From assembly GCA_002348425.1 (NCBI GenBank), contig DEBE01000091.1:1-15766 (forward strand): a stretch of DNA of 15,766 nucleotides. The letters are read 5' to 3'. The translations under genes were made by a program, and so were the position numbers. This stretch comes from Alphaproteobacteria bacterium UBA2964. GTDB taxonomy: Bacteria; Pseudomonadota; Alphaproteobacteria; MPNO01; UBA2964. Below the pieces are notes generated by a model that saw only the letters and a program-made list of their open reading frames with translations, did no database searches and had not been told where the DNA came from. Positions 7,233-14,058 of this stretch are shown in pieces; position 1 is the stretch's first letter; each line of letters opens with the position of its first letter.

Positions 7233-8717
7233 TTGCGCAGGGAAAGCTGTGATATAGCCGTGGTAGGTGGGGGTAGTGCCGCCTTTGAAGCCGCAGTATC
7301 TGCTGTGCAGAATGGGGCTGAAAAAGTGATAATGCTTGAAAAAGCCCCTGAAGAAGATTTCGGCGGCAATGCGCGATATTCTCATACCGGGTTCCGTTTT
7401 GTCTATAGTGGCCCCGAAGACATACGCTATATCGTTCCAAATTTTGATCCTGACGAGTTCGCAAGATTTCATATTCCGCCCTATACCGAAGAAAAATTTA
7501 TGGCGGACCTGAACAGAGTTACCCAGCATAGAATAGACACTCAACTCGCTAATTTTATGGTATCTCAGTCTAATGCTGCAGTCAGGTGGATGTTTGAAAC
7601 CGGTATCGAATTTGAGCCGGAAAAAAGGCGTGAAATAGACGGTAAATACTATTTTGAGCCCGGTATCATTGTGCATACCATCGGTGGAGGATTAGGTCAG
7701 TTAATTCGTTGGCGGCAAATTGCTAACAAACTTAATGTGGATATTCGGTACAGGTCCCGGCTTGCCTCTTTCATCGGAGACTTTCGTGGCATTAAAGGTG
7801 TGCAAATTAGCTCAGATAATGAAGACTACGAACTCGAGGCTGGTTCGGTAATTGTCTGTGCCGGCGGTTTTCAGGCTAACGCGGAAATGCGGGCCCGTTA
7901 TTTGGGTGCTAATGCCGATTTGATGAAAGTTCGTGGGTCGAAACACAACACCGGTGAAGTTTTAAGAGAAATGCTGAAACTTGGTGCTAAGCCGGCTGGT
8001 CATTGGCAGGGAGCCCATGCAACACCTATTGATGCACAAGCTCCGGATGGGGGAACCCCCTTGAGACAGGATGGACACAGCAATACCTGTAATCGTTATG
8101 ATTACACACATGGCATTACAGTTAACAGTCTTGCAGAGCGTTTTTATGACGAGGGGGAGAGTAATCATTCCTATACCTATGCAAAAACCGGGAGAGCTGT
8201 ATTATCGCAACCTGGGGGAATAGCTTACCAAATTTTTGATCAAAAAGGGATTGATTTGTTTCGACTTGGTGCCGAATACACAGATGTTTATGAAGAAGCG
8301 GAATCAATAACCGAATTGGCAACGAAGATTGGTCTAGATCCGATAGCGCTAGAAACTACTGTTATAGGTTTTAATCAATCGTGTTCTACGGATATACCTT
8401 TTAGTCCGGGAATTCTTGATGGCCGTTCGACGAAAGGACTCAGTATTCCCAAATCTAACTGGGCTAATCCTATTGATACCCCTCCGTTTAGAGCCTATAC
8501 GGTGACTGGCGGGATTACGTTCTCTTTTGGGGGTGTCAGTATAAATACCAAATGCGAGGTATTAGATATTACAGAAAATCCAATACCAGGACTTTACGCT
8601 TCCGGCGATATTGTTGGCTTGTTTTTTCATAATTACCCCTCCTGTACAGGGCAGACGCGTAATGCCGTTTTTAGTCGTGAGGCAGGTAGGAATGCCGCTT
8701 TCCATTCGAATACATAA
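7233..8717 (+). CDS. FAD-dependent dehydrogenase, TcuA/fumarate-reductase flavoprotein-like
   Basis: This 494-residue flavoprotein belongs to the FAD-binding-2 (succinate dehydrogenase/fumarate reductase flavoprotein) family and most resembles tricarballylate dehydrogenase TcuA, which oxidises tricarballylate to cis-aconitate. The dinucleotide-binding motif is at the N-terminus (CDIAVVGGGSAAFEAA, residues 6-21), with the acidic residue in IMLEKAP. FGGNARYSHTGFRF, SVIVCAGGFQAN and PIPGLYASGDIVGLFFHNYP are typical. The end GQTRNAVFSREAGRNAA closes the FAD site. Translation must start at the TTG 7233-7235, because the next in-frame start (GTG 7260) falls inside the FAD motif; GGAG lies 7 bases upstream. 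TcuA works with the electron-transfer protein TcuB, and none is encoded nearby. The name describes the family only; the substrate here may be another carboxylate or a steroid-like or enone compound. Confidence 0.85.
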   Translation: MRRESCDIAVVGGGSAAFEAAVSAVQNGAEKVIMLEKAPEEDFGGNARYSHTGFRFVYSGPEDIRYIVPNFDPDEFARFHIPPYTEEKFMADLNRVTQHRIDTQLANFMVSQSNAAVRWMFETGIEFEPEKRREIDGKYYFEPGIIVHTIGGGLGQLIRWRQIANKLNVDIRYRSRLASFIGDFRGIKGVQISSDNEDYELEAGSVIVCAGGFQANAEMRARYLGANADLMKVRGSKHNTGEVLREMLKLGAKPAGHWQGAHATPIDAQAPDGGTPLRQDGHSNTCNRYDYTHGITVNSLAERFYDEGESNHSYTYAKTGRAVLSQPGGIAYQIFDQKGIDLFRLGAEYTDVYEEAESITELATKIGLDPIALETTVIGFNQSCSTDIPFSPGILDGRSTKGLSIPKSNWANPIDTPPFRAYTVTGGITFSFGGVSINTKCEVLDITENPIPGLYASGDIVGLFFHNYPSCTGQTRNAVFSREAGRNAAFHSNT

Positions 8718-8735
8718 ATTATTAGAGAGATACTA

Positions 8736-9539
8736 ATGACTGAACTGAAACTTGCTACAGAAAAAATGCATGCTCTCAAGAAGAATGGTATTGGTTGGAT
8801 GACCTTTAATAACCCCGCGAGGCGGAATGCTATAGGCTTTGCTATGCGCGAGGCTATATTGGAAATCATAGAAGATTTTGAAACTGATCCTACGGTTCGA
8901 GTTATAGTTATGCAGGGGGCTGGCGATCGGTCTTTTGTGTCTGGTTCGGATATTTCAGAATTTGCTGAGAGAAGATCAACGCCAGAACAGCGGGAAATTT
9001 ATGATGCTCTTTCTGCTAAAGTGAATGACGCTTATGCGAATATAAAAAAACCTCTTATAGCCATGATCAGAGGATTTTGTATAGGGGCAGGCATTGGAAC
9101 AGCAATTCACGCGGATATCAGGATTGCGGCAGAAGGATCTCAGTTTGGGGTGCCAGCGGCTAGGCTGGGGTTGGGCTACGCATTTCGTAATATGAAAAAA
9201 ATTATAGATATTGTTGGCCCTGCTAAAACGAAGGAGATACTTTTTACTGGTCGTCGATACTCTGGTGATGAAGCGTTATCTATGGGGCTAATTAACCAGT
9301 TGGTGCCAGCTGATAAATTGGAGGAAGTGGTAGATGATCTAGCTTCAACAATTGCCTCCAATGCCCCTTTAACCATTCATGCAACGAAGGTTATTGTTGC
9401 CGAAGCTGCCAAAGACCCTGATAAACGTGATATTGCCTTATGTGATAAACTCGTCGAAAACTGTATGCGGAGTGAGGATTACAAGGAAGGCCGAACTGCC
9501 TTCATGGAGAAAAGGATGCCGAAATTTCGGGGCCGTTGA
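8736..9539 (+). CDS. enoyl-CoA hydratase/isomerase (crotonase) superfamily protein lacking both hydratase glutamates
   Basis: This 267-residue protein has a full crotonase fold: FNNPARRNAI, the first oxyanion-hole segment FVSGSDISEF (residues 67-76), the second FCIGAGIGTA (114-123), and the C-terminal EGRTAFMEKRMPKFRGR. In rat mitochondrial enoyl-CoA hydratase the catalytic Glu144 and Glu164 lie in GGGCEL and QPEI. Aligned here they are Gly121 (GAGIGTA) and Ala141 (FGVPAARLG), preserving the 20-residue separation. Both acid/base residues are therefore missing, while CoA-thioester binding and the oxyanion hole are kept. Hydration is unlikely; decarboxylation, thioester hydrolysis, isomerisation or ring cleavage are possible for crotonases. 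It starts 18 bases after the FAD dehydrogenase, behind AGAGAGAT, and is probably the last gene of the rightward operon, converging on the aldolase-like gene. Confidence 0.88.
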   Translation: MTELKLATEKMHALKKNGIGWMTFNNPARRNAIGFAMREAILEIIEDFETDPTVRVIVMQGAGDRSFVSGSDISEFAERRSTPEQREIYDALSAKVNDAYANIKKPLIAMIRGFCIGAGIGTAIHADIRIAAEGSQFGVPAARLGLGYAFRNMKKIIDIVGPAKTKEILFTGRRYSGDEALSMGLINQLVPADKLEEVVDDLASTIASNAPLTIHATKVIVAEAAKDPDKRDIALCDKLVENCMRSEDYKEGRTAFMEKRMPKFRGR

Positions 9540-9591
9540 GGTGATGGTGAGTAAAATGTAATTTTCCGCCAACAGCTGATCAATTTTATTA

Positions 9592-10374
9592 TCAATTTTC
9601 GTATCCGGGGTTAACCCTATCTAGCATTTTCTTCATAGAAACCCAACCGCTTGGACGCTCTTTTGTAACAGCTCGGTTGCGCGCGAACTGTTCTGCGGTA
9701 TGTTGAAGAAGATCTTCTGAGATTTGGATTACCTCACCACCGGTCTGCATAATGGCTAGCTGTGTTTTACAGGCTTTTTCCATCGCGAACATCTCCTTAA
9801 AGGCTTGTGCAATCGTTGGCCCACAAACCAACAAACCATGATTGCGGAGTATTAAGTAATTTTTGTCACCAAGGTCATTAACGAGCCTCTTGCGTTCATC
9901 GAGGTCGTCGGCAACACCTTCAAAGTCGTGATAGGCAACTCCGTTATAAAATCTCATCGCTTTCTGAAACATTGGTTTCAGGCCTTCTTCCAAAGAAGCA
10001 ATAGCCATACCAGCTACGGTATGGGTGTGAAGCACACACTTGGCATCATGGCGGGCTGCGTGGACTGCCGAATGGATTACAAATCCAGCGGGATTAATGA
10101 CGTGTTCGGTATCCTGTACAATATTGCCATCGAGGTCCACCTTAACAAGACTTGACGCTGTAATTTCACTGAAGTGTACCCCGTATGGGTTTAGTAAGAA
10201 ATGGTCTTCTTCACCTGGAGCACGAACAGATATATGTGTCGCGAAAAGATCATCCATGTTATAATGCTCGATTAATCGATAGCACGCCGCAAGATCTACC
10301 CGGGTGTTCCACTCCGCGTCGCTCATGCTGGCATTAGCTGTTTTTATTTTCTGTATTATTGGGGATGGACACAT
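9592..10374 (-). CDS. class II aldolase/adducin family protein
   Basis: This 260-residue cytoplasmic protein has the class II aldolase/adducin fold. The zinc site is intact: His116 and His118 in CVLHTHT and His179 in LRNHGLL. Other family segments are RVDLAACYRLIEHY, FATHISVRAPG and NPYGVHFSEITASSLVKVD. Class II members include fuculose-phosphate aldolase, ribulose-phosphate epimerases and decarboxylases. The segment NPAGFVIHSAVHAAR stands where fuculose aldolase has its catalytic Glu73, and I see no acidic residue there, so a retro-aldol reaction of the FucA kind is not assured. The ATG has GGGAG upstream, and a candidate promoter lies at 10420-10448. It converges with the crotonase gene and diverges from the GST gene. 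Decarboxylase or other enediolate chemistry on a hydroxy or keto acid is a reasonable guess. Confidence 0.87.
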   Translation of the reverse strand: MCPSPIIQKIKTANASMSDAEWNTRVDLAACYRLIEHYNMDDLFATHISVRAPGEEDHFLLNPYGVHFSEITASSLVKVDLDGNIVQDTEHVINPAGFVIHSAVHAARHDAKCVLHTHTVAGMAIASLEEGLKPMFQKAMRFYNGVAYHDFEGVADDLDERKRLVNDLGDKNYLILRNHGLLVCGPTIAQAFKEMFAMEKACKTQLAIMQTGGEVIQISEDLLQHTAEQFARNRAVTKERPSGWVSMKKMLDRVNPGYEN

Positions 10375-10419
10375 CGTTTGCTCCCATAACGTTTTTGTTG
10401 TTAATTCCCTGCTGTCTCA

Positions 10420-10448
10420 ATTATATCACGTTAATTATCTATTCTAAA
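10420..10448 (-). promoter_or_regulatory. sigma-70-type promoter for the class II aldolase-like gene
   Basis: Read on the minus strand, TTTAGA (10448-10443) and a perfect TATAAT (10425-10420) are separated by 17 bases. Predicted transcription would start near 10413, about 40 bases before the ATG at 10372-10374. The position in a divergent gap and the optimal spacing support it; the -35 matches the consensus at four of six bases. Confidence 0.45.
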
Positions 10449-10537
10449 CACGCATGGTTATTAAAATTAATTCACAATTGCAACATATACCCCTCTGTGT
10501 GACCTTTTGTACTAATTAAAAGGGAGTTGCGCTGGAA

Positions 10538-11221
10538 ATGAAATTTAAACTATGTAGCTTTAAAACTTGTCCTTGGGTTCACCGGGCCGCAATCGTTCTT
10601 CAAGAAAAAAATATTAAATATGATATCGAGTATATAGATCGTGACTACCGACCAGACTGGTTTGTTTCTATCTCGCCTCATTCGAAGGTGCCTGTTCTTA
10701 TTGTAAATAATGAAACTGCGTTGTTTGAATCCAACGCCATTGTAGAATATTTGGATGAGGTAACGGAACCTCGACTACACCCTGATGACCCATTAGATCG
10801 CGCTCATAATCGTGCTTGGAATGATTATGTTCCTACATTTAGCGCTATTACCCATTTAAATAAGGCGGAGGACGAAGCGGATTTAATGCGCCGTTGTGCA
10901 CACGCTGATGGGTATTTTTCTAAATTAGAAGGTGCGCTAATGAAACGAGGAGAAGGGCGACCTTACTTTAATGGCCAGAATTTTTCCTTAACAGATGCTT
11001 CTTATGCGCCTGCCCTAATGCGTTTTACGTTTTTTGATCATCTACATCCCCTTGGACTAATTGAAAAATATCCGGCTGTTAGGGATTGGAGAGATTCCTT
11101 AATGGAAAGACCGTCGGTCCTTGCAGCGGTTGTGCCGAATTTTGAGGACTATTGGTGCGATGTCTTGCGATCCAAGGGCGGCTGGGCTTCTCAGTTTTTG
11201 CCGCCATCTGCAGCAGCTTGA
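10538..11221 (+). CDS. glutathione S-transferase family protein (omega-like, cysteine type)
   Basis: The protein has 227 residues with a thioredoxin-fold N-terminal domain (about 1-80) and an all-helical C-terminal domain. SFKTCPWVHRAAI places a cysteine (Cys11) followed by Pro at the catalytic position, as in omega-class GSTs and in GSTs that perform thiol transfer, dehalogenation or isomerisation rather than conjugation by Tyr or Ser. SKVPVLIV has the cis-Pro that binds the glutathione backbone, and ALFESNAIVEYLDE carries the Glu-Ser contact to the glutamyl end. PYFNGQNFSLTDASYAPAL is the usual N-capping segment of the C-terminal domain. AGGGAG lies 11 bases before the ATG. It is transcribed away from the aldolase-like gene and converges on the binding-protein gene with a 9-base gap. 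A step in the adjacent degradative pathway or general detoxification are both possible. Confidence 0.88.
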   Translation: MKFKLCSFKTCPWVHRAAIVLQEKNIKYDIEYIDRDYRPDWFVSISPHSKVPVLIVNNETALFESNAIVEYLDEVTEPRLHPDDPLDRAHNRAWNDYVPTFSAITHLNKAEDEADLMRRCAHADGYFSKLEGALMKRGEGRPYFNGQNFSLTDASYAPALMRFTFFDHLHPLGLIEKYPAVRDWRDSLMERPSVLAAVVPNFEDYWCDVLRSKGGWASQFLPPSAAA

Positions 11222-11230
11222 CAGAGTTTT

Positions 11231-12163
11231 CTAGCTTTTCCAAAGGTGGCTAAACTGAGTAGCAATTATCTCCTCAAATGCCACTGGGCCACCCTCAAGA
11301 AGACCGGCGTTAGTGGCAAACTGGTTCATGCCATCGATTAGGTCTTTGCTTATCTTGGCATCATAATAAGGCTGATCTCGCTCTATTAGTTTGGTAATTA
11401 GACCTGTTTCCTTCTCGGGAAATAAGCCTTGAGCAACCTCGGTTGCAAGTGAGGCGTCTTTTTTTAAAGCGTTGAGTGTCTTTACAATAGCGCGTACCGC
11501 TCCAGCGGCAATTTCTGGTTTTTCATCTACTAATTTTTTAGTCGTTACTAACGCTGGTTGCGTAAAATTAAAGGCAGCGGGTGGACCATCACCTCTTCGT
11601 ACATCAATGATACATTTAGCAATGCCGCTCGTGATAGCGACTTCAGCGCCCATGCCGTTAGCCCAGAAACCGTCTATTTTCCCATCAATTAATGCTTGTG
11701 CTGCTACCACCCCAAAGGATTTCCCTTCAGGTATGCCGCCCGGCGGCAAGCCAATTGTGATATTTTCCGCATTAGCATCGATTCCAGCAGCCACCAATAA
11801 TTGACGAAGCCCAACATCTACCCCCGGAGCAGCGCCTAGTCTCAAACCTTTGAGGCCGTTGACGTCACCCTTTTTAACATCGATATCTTTTCGCAATACT
11901 AAGAACCAATACATACCCTGTGAAAGAGCACACAGCACTTTGGATCCCTGCCATCTCGGGAATGCCCAAAGGGGAGCATGTGCGGAGCCTGCAACAAAAT
12001 CACATTGGCCATCACGGAGCGCCGAAAAAGAATCTGGTACCGGGAATATTAGTTCGATTTCTGCATCGATACCCTCCTCTTCGAAAAATCCTAAGTATAC
12101 GGCTGCTATGGCCGGAAAATATGAGTTGGAAACTAAGTCGGGTAAAGCTACTTTGTAGGTCAT
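11231..12163 (-). CDS. SsuA/THI5 (NMT1)-like periplasmic-binding-protein-fold protein without signal peptide
   Basis: This 310-residue protein has the type II binding-protein fold of nitrate/sulfonate/taurine transporters: YFPAIAAVYLGFFEEEGIDAEI at the start, CDFVAGSAHAPLWAFPRW, LKGLRLGAAPGVDVGLRQLL, AAQALIDGKIDGFWANG and QPALVTTKKLVDEKPEIAAG. Unlike secreted homologues it begins directly at the first beta-strand (MTYKVALPDLV), with no hydrophobic leader and no lipobox. The frame remains open upstream to the TGA near 12250, but the translated extension (for example from a GTG giving MNLGIKDANKFTSRDVY) is charged and polar, not a signal peptide. No permease or ATPase gene is nearby. It may therefore be a cytoplasmic ligand binder or an enzyme built on this fold, as in MqnA or dihydroxyphthalate decarboxylases. 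The THI5 CCCFC motif is absent. Confidence 0.8.
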   Translation of the reverse strand: MTYKVALPDLVSNSYFPAIAAVYLGFFEEEGIDAEIELIFPVPDSFSALRDGQCDFVAGSAHAPLWAFPRWQGSKVLCALSQGMYWFLVLRKDIDVKKGDVNGLKGLRLGAAPGVDVGLRQLLVAAGIDANAENITIGLPPGGIPEGKSFGVVAAQALIDGKIDGFWANGMGAEVAITSGIAKCIIDVRRGDGPPAAFNFTQPALVTTKKLVDEKPEIAAGAVRAIVKTLNALKKDASLATEVAQGLFPEKETGLITKLIERDQPYYDAKISKDLIDGMNQFATNAGLLEGGPVAFEEIIATQFSHLWKS

Positions 12164-12284
12164 ATAAACATCTCTGCTAGTGAATTTATTTGCGTCCTTT
12201 ATGCCCTAAATTCACCGTTCTATACAACCAAGCACAAGTAACTCATCATTTAACAAGTTTTCAGTGCTGTCTTATTTTCGGTTA

Positions 12285-13064
12285 TCAATAAGGAATAATG
12301 CTTCCATCGTAGGCAAATATCTTACCGGAATCGCTCACCGTAAAGTCATTTAATAAAGATAATAGATTGATAGCTGCTTGCTCAGGCGAGACAATTGTTT
12401 CAGGCAATACATTATTGCTGAATGGCTTTGATAATTTTGTACTGACAGTACCGGGGTGGAGACCCACACAGATGGCATTTTTATTTTTTCGCCGAAGCTC
12501 TATTGAGAGATTTTTCAATATCATGTTGAGGGCAGCTTTTGATGCTCGGTATGCGTACCACCCGCCCAAAACATTATCGGATATGCTACCCACGCGAGCT
12601 GATAGACAGGCAAAAACTGACTTGCAATTATCATCTAATAGGGGGAGAAAATACTTTGCCACAAGAGCTGGGCCAACCGTATTCACCCTGTAAACCCTCT
12701 CGATAGAATACGGGTCCAAAGAATTCCATGATTTTTCGGGCTTAATCCCTGTATCGTCATGCAACAAACCGGTTGCTACGATTACAGCACTGAGATTTCC
12801 CATTTTACACCTTATAAATTCCGAAGCTTCTTTGATAGAACTTTCATTCTCTAATTCAAGAGACTTGAACAACCCTTTCCAACCGGACCTTCTAACATCA
12901 CCTCGATTTAAAGCTATAATGTTTGGTCTATTGTCATCTAACGCTAGGCAATCAATTAGGGCCTTACCGATACCCCCACCTGCCCCGACAACAGCAATAT
13001 TGGCCCCACGAGAAAAAGACGTTAGGGAGGATTTACTGCAGATGTCGGGAGAGCATGTATCCAT
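12285..13064 (-). CDS. short-chain dehydrogenase/reductase (SDR)
   Basis: This 259-residue Rossmann-fold oxidoreductase has the cofactor motif GAGGGIGKAL near residues 27-36, an NAD(P)-binding ATGLLHD in place of NNAG, the structural NTVGP, a catalytic Ser in ACLSARVGS, YxxxK in WYAYRASKAAL, and LHPGTVSTKLSKPF after the active site. The layout resembles C-factor/CsgA-type SDRs, which often accompany photolyase genes in marine bacteria (known context for the family, recalled rather than checked). The first 20 residues are polar with cysteines, and the start at 13062-13064 has no good ribosome-binding site, so the N-terminus is uncertain. It lies 56 bases downstream of the small membrane protein gene on the same strand, probably in one transcript. 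A CTTATT/AATAAG hairpin overlaps the stop, but no T-run supports a terminator. Confidence 0.88.
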   Translation of the reverse strand: MDTCSPDICSKSSLTSFSRGANIAVVGAGGGIGKALIDCLALDDNRPNIIALNRGDVRRSGWKGLFKSLELENESSIKEASEFIRCKMGNLSAVIVATGLLHDDTGIKPEKSWNSLDPYSIERVYRVNTVGPALVAKYFLPLLDDNCKSVFACLSARVGSISDNVLGGWYAYRASKAALNMILKNLSIELRRKNKNAICVGLHPGTVSTKLSKPFSNNVLPETIVSPEQAAINLLSLLNDFTVSDSGKIFAYDGSIIPY

Positions 13065-13120
13065 TTATTTAATACAATTCTGTTGAGACTACCCTTTCGC
13101 GTAACTGCGCAATCCGGATA

Positions 13121-13366
13121 TCATTCTACAGAGGATCCTTCATTTTTATTGACTGAACGAAAAGTCAGACCGGTTAAAATCACTCCCAGGGCAACAGCTA
13201 GATGTCCAATGACCAACTCACCCCAATAGGCCCATGAACCTATGGCCACACAAAATACAGTCGACCACATTAAAGAGAGGAAAACCATTACCTGGAAGCG
13301 CTGAGGCTTTGGAAGGGCATTCAAGGGGTTTTGATCATCGTTCATAACAACTGAGTATAAAGACAT
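13121..13366 (-). CDS. small two-helix membrane protein of unknown function
   Basis: The 81-residue protein has a polar N-terminal segment (to about residue 22) followed by two probable membrane helices: FQVMVFLSLMWSTVFCVAIG (about 24-43) and LVIGHLAVALGVILTGLTF (about 51-69). The C-terminal tail is charged. I do not recognise the family. It is a convincing gene: a perfect GGAGGT lies 5 bases before the ATG at 13364-13366, and it starts a leftward unit with the SDR. It faces the divergent DCC-photolyase pair across a 188-base control region, so it probably belongs to the same light or stress response group. It would sit in the inner membrane. Confidence 0.75.
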   Translation of the reverse strand: MSLYSVVMNDDQNPLNALPKPQRFQVMVFLSLMWSTVFCVAIGSWAYWGELVIGHLAVALGVILTGLTFRSVNKNEGSSVE

Positions 13367-13560
13367 TTGATACCTCCAAATTACATTGTGTAGGGGTTAC
13401 GCTGTAATGAAAATTATGGATCACCGGCGCTTAAAATTGATTGAATCGATCTAAAGTTTATTCATAAACGTAAAAAAGCTAGATAACTCGGCTTAGCAGT
13501 TAAAGTTATCATGTGAAGTGAATTTACTTCTCTCAAAAATAAAAAAGGCATTATTTGAAA
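13367..13560. promoter_or_regulatory. divergent control region of the photolyase island
   Basis: This gene-free gap holds several operator-like signals. GATAACT (13482-13488) and AGTTATC (13504-13510) are perfect 7-base inverted arms 15 bases apart. GAAGT...ACTTC with an AATT core forms a near-palindrome at 13515-13530. On the minus strand TGATCC (13423-13418) is followed after 18 bases by TAACCC. On the plus strand CGATCT (13447-13452) is followed after 18 bases by TAAAAA. Both pairs resemble, imperfectly, the TGATCC-N18-TAA-type promoters of the singlet-oxygen ECF sigma factor of Rhodobacter. No rpoE-chrR pair is in the window, so this reading is tentative. Confidence 0.4.
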
Positions 13561-14058
13561 ATGATAAACCAAAATACTAATCGTGTTTATTATGATGGTT
13601 CATGTCCTTTATGCAGCTTAGAGATAAACTTTTACAAAAAGTTTGCCGGGTCGGACAAGATTATTTGGGAGGACATTTCCCCCACCGGGAAAGGAAAACT
13701 GCACCCTGATTTAAATCCGAAAATAGCAATGAAGCGGTTTCATATATTTAATGGTGAGAAAGGATTACTATCAGGAGCGGCAGCCTTTACCGCACTCTGG
13801 ACACTGCTGCCGGCTTTCAGGGTATATGGGATTATTGCCCAAAAAAAACCAATCATTTATTTATTGGAATTTTTTTATCTAATATTCCTTTTAGTTAGGC
13901 CTCTGCTGCAGAGGCTATTAAAGAATACTGCTTCTCACCCTCAATCCAAAAAAGAACTTTGGCCTGCAATTCATCATAAAACTCACAAAATTGTTGTAAA
14001 CGAAATACATGTGGAAAGGCCATACAATAAAGCTCAACATTTGTTCTTCTATCTCTAA
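13561..14058 (+). CDS. DCC-family (DUF393) thiol-disulfide oxidoreductase-like protein
   Basis: The protein has 165 residues. Near the N-terminus, VYYDGSCPLCSLEINFY has the DxxCxxC signature of the DCC family (Asp12, Cys15, Cys18 from the ATG), a thioredoxin-like group with proposed thiol redox activity. A hydrophobic stretch follows (IIYLLEFFYLIFLLV, about residues 98-112), consistent with membrane association. The C-terminal 50 residues are basic and look lineage-specific. The start is ambiguous: the ATG at 13561 is chosen, but a TTG at 13555 has AAGG at a better 6-base spacing and would add two residues. The stop TAA overlaps the photolyase ATG (TAATG, one base), so the two are translationally coupled. 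This suggests a redox partner or maturation role for the Fe-S photolyase, an inference from context. Confidence 0.87.
   Translation: MINQNTNRVYYDGSCPLCSLEINFYKKFAGSDKIIWEDISPTGKGKLHPDLNPKIAMKRFHIFNGEKGLLSGAAAFTALWTLLPAFRVYGIIAQKKPIIYLLEFFYLIFLLVRPLLQRLLKNTASHPQSKKELWPAIHHKTHKIVVNEIHVERPYNKAQHLFFYL

Noticed and set aside
7185..7676. 163-codon open frame on the minus strand
   Set aside because: It lies antisense within the FAD dehydrogenase and overlaps its N-terminal FAD motif region; its product has no recognisable features.
9579..9599. Direct repeat ATCAATTTT in the gap between the crotonase and aldolase-like genes
   Set aside because: Two short AT-rich copies, one overlapping the aldolase-like stop; probably chance.
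11472..11804. 110-codon open frame on the plus strand
   Set aside because: Fully antisense to the binding-protein gene; the predicted protein is a low-complexity Ala/Pro/Ser shadow of the real frame.
12367..12693. 108-codon open frame on the plus strand
   Set aside because: Antisense to the SDR catalytic region; no family features.
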